From Rhodococcus sp. ARC_M6 (GTDB lineage: Bacteria > Actinomycetota > Actinomycetes > Mycobacteriales > Mycobacteriaceae), in assembly GCF_022810305.1 (NCBI RefSeq), contig NZ_JALGQH010000014.1, forward strand, positions 62,001 through 126,000: a stretch of 64,000 nucleotides of DNA, written 5' to 3'. Below the pieces are notes generated by a model. The model was given only the letters and a program-made list of their open reading frames with translations, had not been told where the DNA came from and ran no database searches. Of the stretch, positions 60,742 through 64,000 are shown piece after piece (position 1 is the first letter of the stretch; every line of letters starts with the position of its first letter). A program made the translations under genes and the position numbers.

Positions 60742-60780
60742 GAAAAGCCCTGCCGATCAAATCGATCAGCGGGGCTTTTC
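60742..60780 (+). terminator. Rho-independent terminator
   Basis: GAAAAGCCC (60742-60750) pairs with GGGCTTTTC (60772-60780), with an inner GATC/GATC pairing; the outer arm gives a TTTTC end. Closes the VOC-SnoaL operon. Confidence 0.88.
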
Positions 60781-61027
60781 GTTGTACCAGATTGCCGCAC
60801 AAGAAGATTCACCCCGTCTCGAGATCGCAGAAAAAATGCTGCGGCGTAATCGACCTCACGACCGAGTACACGCCCTCCCAGTTTCCTCTTCCAGGAAGAA
60901 CTTACTTCTGCTACGGTGCTGTACGTGACGTGAGTCTCGCTTGGTGGTCGGCGAGCCAACTGCATCCAATTCCCAGTCTCAGCGTGAACGCGCGCCAGGT
61001 CTATTGACACACCCCTGAAGGATGGCA
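60781..61027 (+). promoter_or_regulatory. Non-coding promoter region of the solute-binding protein gene
   Basis: About 250 bp without a supportable gene, lower in GC than its surroundings. It contains a 13-bp palindrome TCTTCC-A-GGAAGA at 60887-60899, a candidate operator, and TTGACA at 61004-61009 just before the ribosome-binding site. No open frame here has convincing codon use. Confidence 0.5.
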
Positions 61028-62635
61028 ATGAAGCGAATAATTCAAAGGCGGGCGCTTTCCGCCTTGGTTCTCATATCGACTTGTGGGCTCATAGCCTCCG
61101 GATGCGCTTCCTCCGCCGGCTCATCTGACAGCAGCAACGCACCGAAACTCGTTAGGGCTGAGGTGATTGGCGAGCAGTCACCCGAGGGAACCGCTTTGGA
61201 AAATGCGACTCTGACGTATGCATCTCATGCACTGACCAATACTCTCGACCCGATCAAGGGCAGAACCTCCGCCTGGCTCGGCGGCACCGAAATGGCCGCA
61301 ATTTACGACGTCCTGGTGCGGTGGGACCCAGAATCGGCAGGCATTGTTCCTCAGATGGCCGAGTCGATCACCGAGGCTCCCGACAGACTTTCATGGACCG
61401 TCAAACTTCGTGACGGGGTCAAGTTCAGCAATGGCGACACCCTGGACGCGGCGGCCGTTGTTGCCAGCACCAATCGCATGACCGAGGGCAACGCAACAAA
61501 CACCGACCAGTTCCGGGCGAACGTGCGATCCATGGAGACGCCCGACCCCCAAACCGTGACCTACTACCTGAACAATCCGTGGAACGACTTTCCCACACTC
61601 CTGACTTCAGGGTTCGGCATGATTACTCATCCGGACTCGTTCAAGGACGGAAAATTTGTCGACCCGATCGGTGCTGGACCGTTCACCGTCAAATCTGTCA
61701 ATCCCGGAGTCGAACTCGTTCTTGCGCCACGCGAGGACTATTGGGGCGGGAAGCCGAGAATTGGCGGACTCAAGTTCGTAGATCTTCACGGTGAACAGCC
61801 AATGGTCGACGCTCTCAAGACTGGCGAGGTGCAGATGGCGTATCTCAGAGGGGGTGAGGCCATCGAGACGATGCGCGCCGAGTTCCCCGGTTACTACGAG
61901 CCGGTAAGCATGGTCGACAACGGCCTTATCAACATCAGGGAAGGCCGTGCCGCCCACGATATCCGGGTCCGGCAGGCAATTGCGAAGGCTATCGACCCTG
62001 CCGTGATCAATCAACGCGCCAGGGACGGACTGAACTCCCCTGGACTCGAACTGTTCCAAGAGTGGTCCAACATGCACGGGTCGATCCCCGGTCCTACTCA
62101 GGACGTCGAGGCCGCCCGCAAGCTTGTCAATGAGGCTAAAGCAGATGGATACAACGGAAAATTGACGTTCGCATCGCTGACAGATCCGGCGTCGATCGAT
62201 CTGGCGCTGGCGATGCAGTCTCTGCTCCAAAATGTCGGCTTCGAAGTTGAGATCCAGCCCAATGCGACCAAGAATGATATTGCCAAAGTATTCTATGTGA
62301 CTCACGACTTCGATGTGAGCGTTGGTGGCACAGCGGTACCCGACTCCGCCCCGCTCCTGCGGCTTCAAGGCCTGCTCACGACGGGATCCAGCCAAAACGT
62401 AAGTGGCTACGGCAATCCCAAGATGGATGAGGTGATCTTCAAGATTCAGACTGCCGCCACTGCGGAGGATCGCCGGGCCGGATTCGAGGAAATGCAGACT
62501 ATTCTCAACGAGGATGCGCCGATCGTGCCGTTGGGTTCGGGCGCAAACTTCGTCACCTGGGCACCGAATGTCCACGACGCAAAGCCTGGCATGGATGGGC
62601 TGACACTCTTCGACAAGATCTGGATCTCGGACTAG
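61028..62635 (+). CDS. ABC transporter family 5 solute-binding lipoprotein
   Basis: A 535-residue extracytoplasmic binding protein of the SBP_bac_5 (dipeptide/oligopeptide/nickel) family. The signal peptide ends in lipobox IASGC with Cys26. The family stretch GIVPQMAESITEAPDRLSWT and LRDGVKFSNGDTLDAAAVV is clear; RQAIAKAIDPAVIN marks the second lobe. It would bind an oligopeptide or another medium-sized solute for import. No permease or ATPase genes are in the window, so partners lie elsewhere. The ATG at 61028 is preferred over 61022 because GAAGGA is then five bases away. Confidence 0.92.
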   Translation: MKRIIQRRALSALVLISTCGLIASGCASSAGSSDSSNAPKLVRAEVIGEQSPEGTALENATLTYASHALTNTLDPIKGRTSAWLGGTEMAAIYDVLVRWDPESAGIVPQMAESITEAPDRLSWTVKLRDGVKFSNGDTLDAAAVVASTNRMTEGNATNTDQFRANVRSMETPDPQTVTYYLNNPWNDFPTLLTSGFGMITHPDSFKDGKFVDPIGAGPFTVKSVNPGVELVLAPREDYWGGKPRIGGLKFVDLHGEQPMVDALKTGEVQMAYLRGGEAIETMRAEFPGYYEPVSMVDNGLINIREGRAAHDIRVRQAIAKAIDPAVINQRARDGLNSPGLELFQEWSNMHGSIPGPTQDVEAARKLVNEAKADGYNGKLTFASLTDPASIDLALAMQSLLQNVGFEVEIQPNATKNDIAKVFYVTHDFDVSVGGTAVPDSAPLLRLQGLLTTGSSQNVSGYGNPKMDEVIFKIQTAATAEDRRAGFEEMQTILNEDAPIVPLGSGANFVTWAPNVHDAKPGMDGLTLFDKIWISD

Positions 62636-62675
62636 GCAGCACCCGCCTCGACTTGTCATGGACATTCGAGCAAAC

Positions 62676-62716
62676 GAAGCAGCCCCGCCGATGAATTCGA
62701 TCGGCGGGGCTGCTTC
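62676..62716. terminator. Bidirectional rho-independent terminator
   Basis: A 17-bp stem (62676-62692 with 62700-62716) and 7-base loop lie between the binding-protein gene and the convergent IclR gene; CTTGTATT follows on the plus strand. Confidence 0.92.
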
Positions 62717-62760
62717 CTTGTATTACCCTGTTACACAGTAATATTCATACCATTTTCAGA

Positions 62761-63540
62761 TCACAGGAAGAACGCTGCAACCTCGTCCACCGCCTGGGCC
62801 AGGGCGTCCGCAATCTCCTCACGGGTCACCTCGGACATCCGACTCTTGGGCGTGGACACGTTCAACGTGTAGCGCGCCCCGCCGTACTCGCCAAGCGAGA
62901 CCGACACCGACGCAACTTCATCCTCGGACTCTTCGTCGCTGGTAGCGAAGCCAACTTTGCGAATCTCCGCGAGCTGGCGCAGCAGCGCCGAACGCTTGGT
63001 GATCGAGTGCGAGGTCAGGCCCGTCAGCTTCTCCTCGGGATACAACTCGCGCACCGCTCGGTCATCCAGCGCAGCGAGCAACGCCTTGCCGGAGGATGTG
63101 CAATGCGCCGGCATCGTCATCCCCATGCGGGACCCGACACGCACCGCCCTCGCGCTCTCGACCGAGTCCACGAAGGTCACCGTGTTCCCGTCGAGCCGGG
63201 CCAGATGGACCGTCTCACCCAGACTCGTCGAGAGACGCTCGAGCACCGGATGCACCCGTGCCCGAACGTCCGTCTGACGCAGAACCGCGAACGCAATCGT
63301 CGTCAGGGCGGGCCCCGGCTCGTAAGCGCGCGAGCCCTCGACCTGACGAACGAACCCGCGGTACTGCAACATCGCCAACAACCGGTGAGCGGTCGACGAC
63401 GCCACCGAGAGGTACTCACTCACATCGGTCAGCCGGATGCTGCGGCGTTCGCCCAGCAACAGCAGGATCCGAAGTGCGTTATCGACCGACTCGATCGGAT
63501 ACTGCGGACGGTTCGGAGATGAATTTTCCTTTACGGTCAC
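62761..63540 (-). CDS. IclR-family transcriptional regulator
   Basis: A 259-residue IclR regulator with a winged helix at about 15-75 (ALRILLLLGERRSIRLTDVS, VASSTAHRLLAMLQYRGFVR) and an effector domain (RAVRVGSRMGMTMPAHCTSS, GKALLAALDDRAV, with the typical GFATSDEESE segment). The GTG at 63540 overlaps the stop of the upstream ligase gene by 4 bp (GTGA), so regulator and ligase are coupled. It probably responds to an aromatic or related acid. Distinct in sequence from the IclR at 37094. Confidence 0.92.
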   Translation of the reverse strand: MTVKENSSPNRPQYPIESVDNALRILLLLGERRSIRLTDVSEYLSVASSTAHRLLAMLQYRGFVRQVEGSRAYEPGPALTTIAFAVLRQTDVRARVHPVLERLSTSLGETVHLARLDGNTVTFVDSVESARAVRVGSRMGMTMPAHCTSSGKALLAALDDRAVRELYPEEKLTGLTSHSITKRSALLRQLAEIRKVGFATSDEESEDEVASVSVSLGEYGGARYTLNVSTPKSRMSEVTREEIADALAQAVDEVAAFFL

Positions 63541-64000
63541 GCAGGTAGCGTATCGGCAGTGGTGCGCAAAGCATTCTTGGTGACCTTGCCCGACGCGTTT
63601 CGCGGCAGCATATCGACCAACACAAGGTCGGTCGGCAGCTTGTAGCGGGCCAACCTCTCCCCTGCCCACGCGCGCAGCGCTTCGAGAGTTAACTCCGCTG
63701 CGCCCGGCTTCAGCGAGACCACCGCGACTGGGGTCTCGCCCCAGGTCTCGTGGGACCGGCCGATCACGGCGACCTCGGCGACGTCGGGGTGACCTGCCAA
63801 TGCGTTCTCGACTTCGGCGCAGTAGATGTTCTCGCCGCCGGAGATGATCATGTCCTTCGCGCGGTCCACGACATAGATGAAGCCCTCGTCGTCCATCCGC
63901 ACCAGGTCACCGGAGTGGAACCAGCCGCCGGCGAAGGCCTGCGCCGTCGCCTCCGGGTTGTTCCAGTAGCCGGTCATGAGCCCCGGGCCGCGGTAGACGA
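63537..64000 (-). CDS. AMP-forming acyl-CoA ligase, C-terminal part (cut by the window edge)
   Basis: The last roughly 154 codons of an adenylate-forming ligase; the gene continues beyond base 64000. GWFHSGDLVRMDDEGF (A7), VDRAKDMIISGGENIYCAEVE (A8) and PRNASGKVTKN with the A10 lysine are clear, so the C-terminal domain is intact. The ATG at 63977 is internal (preceded in frame by YRGPGL), not the start. Coupled to the downstream IclR gene. Similar in motif to the ligase at 51116. Confidence 0.92.
   Translation of the reverse strand, partial: VYRGPGLMTGYWNNPEATAQAFAGGWFHSGDLVRMDDEGFIYVVDRAKDMIISGGENIYCAEVENALAGHPDVAEVAVIGRSHETWGETPVAVVSLKPGAAELTLEALRAWAGERLARYKLPTDLVLVDMLPRNASGKVTKNALRTTADTLPA

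Noticed and set aside
60792-61007. 71-codon frame before the solute-binding protein gene
   Set aside because: Poor codon use, no ribosome site, follows a terminator; more likely promoter DNA.

Overview
The window is GC-rich, tightly packed actinobacterial DNA with many 1-8 bp start/stop overlaps and frequent GTG starts. An Rpf gene under a c-di-AMP riboswitch, the Rv0862c-like/XPB helicase pair, an ECF41 sigma factor, an F420-type oxidoreductase, scoAB and many fadE/fadD/TetR genes point to Mycobacteriales, most likely Rhodococcus (inference from gene content; no database search was possible). I see no rRNA, tRNA, CRISPR array, insertion sequence or phage gene.

Layout. 0.2-6.1 kb: riboswitch-rpf, a helicase-associated WYL-like protein, three very small ORFs and the XPB DNA helicase. 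6.2-12.8 kb: secreted M19-type metallo-enzyme, DUF3239-like membrane protein, LLM-class oxidoreductase, ECF41 sigma factor, FUSC-type membrane protein. 13-23.9 kb: acyl-CoA dehydrogenase, two translationally coupled TetR regulators and, diverging from them across a TGACATCA operator array, a seven-gene coupled operon (Baeyer-Villiger-type monooxygenase, diiron-like protein, flavin/2Fe-2S reductase, SRPBCC, aldehyde dehydrogenase, SDR, acyl-CoA ligase). 23.8-27 kb: modE-like/modABC molybdate uptake. 27-34 kb: AhpD-like protein, aminotransferase-AraC pair, VOC protein, Lrp-azlCD amino-acid exporter, Ni/Co permease, and alkB with an SOS box.

34-42 kb is an aromatic-acid and beta-oxidation block: AAHS transporter, pobA, IclR regulator, scoAB, two crotonases and an acyl-CoA dehydrogenase. 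A shared 15-bp motif ties the transporter to scoAB.

42-64 kb looks like a poorly described catabolic island. Module 1 (42.4-47.9 kb) has a TetR regulator whose 19-bp palindrome occurs both at its own promoter and at the central divergent promoter. That promoter drives SnoaL-ACAD-kinase one way and VOC-CMD-ABM the other. The kinase (APH fold with a C-terminal DUF6285-like domain) plus ACAD resembles the LvaA/LvaB/LvaC and ACAD10/11 route for 4-hydroxyacyl-CoA. Module 2 (47.9-53.6 kb) is a GntR unit of CaiB CoA-transferase, HMG-CoA-lyase-like enzyme, acyl-CoA ligase and SMP-30 lactonase, with ATTGT-type palindromes at three promoters. Module 3 (53.7-60.7 kb) has a racemase-like protein, a tandem-duplicated NTF2 protein, a Cys-rich protein, a ligase, an XRE-TetR fusion regulator and a SnoaL/VOC-SnoaL set paralogous to module 1, read from two copies of one 52-bp promoter. 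An orphan family-5 solute-binding lipoprotein, an IclR regulator and another ligase (cut by the right edge) close the window. Together these suggest uptake, CoA activation and oxidation of an unidentified cyclic or hydroxy-acid compound; the substrate cannot be read from the sequence.
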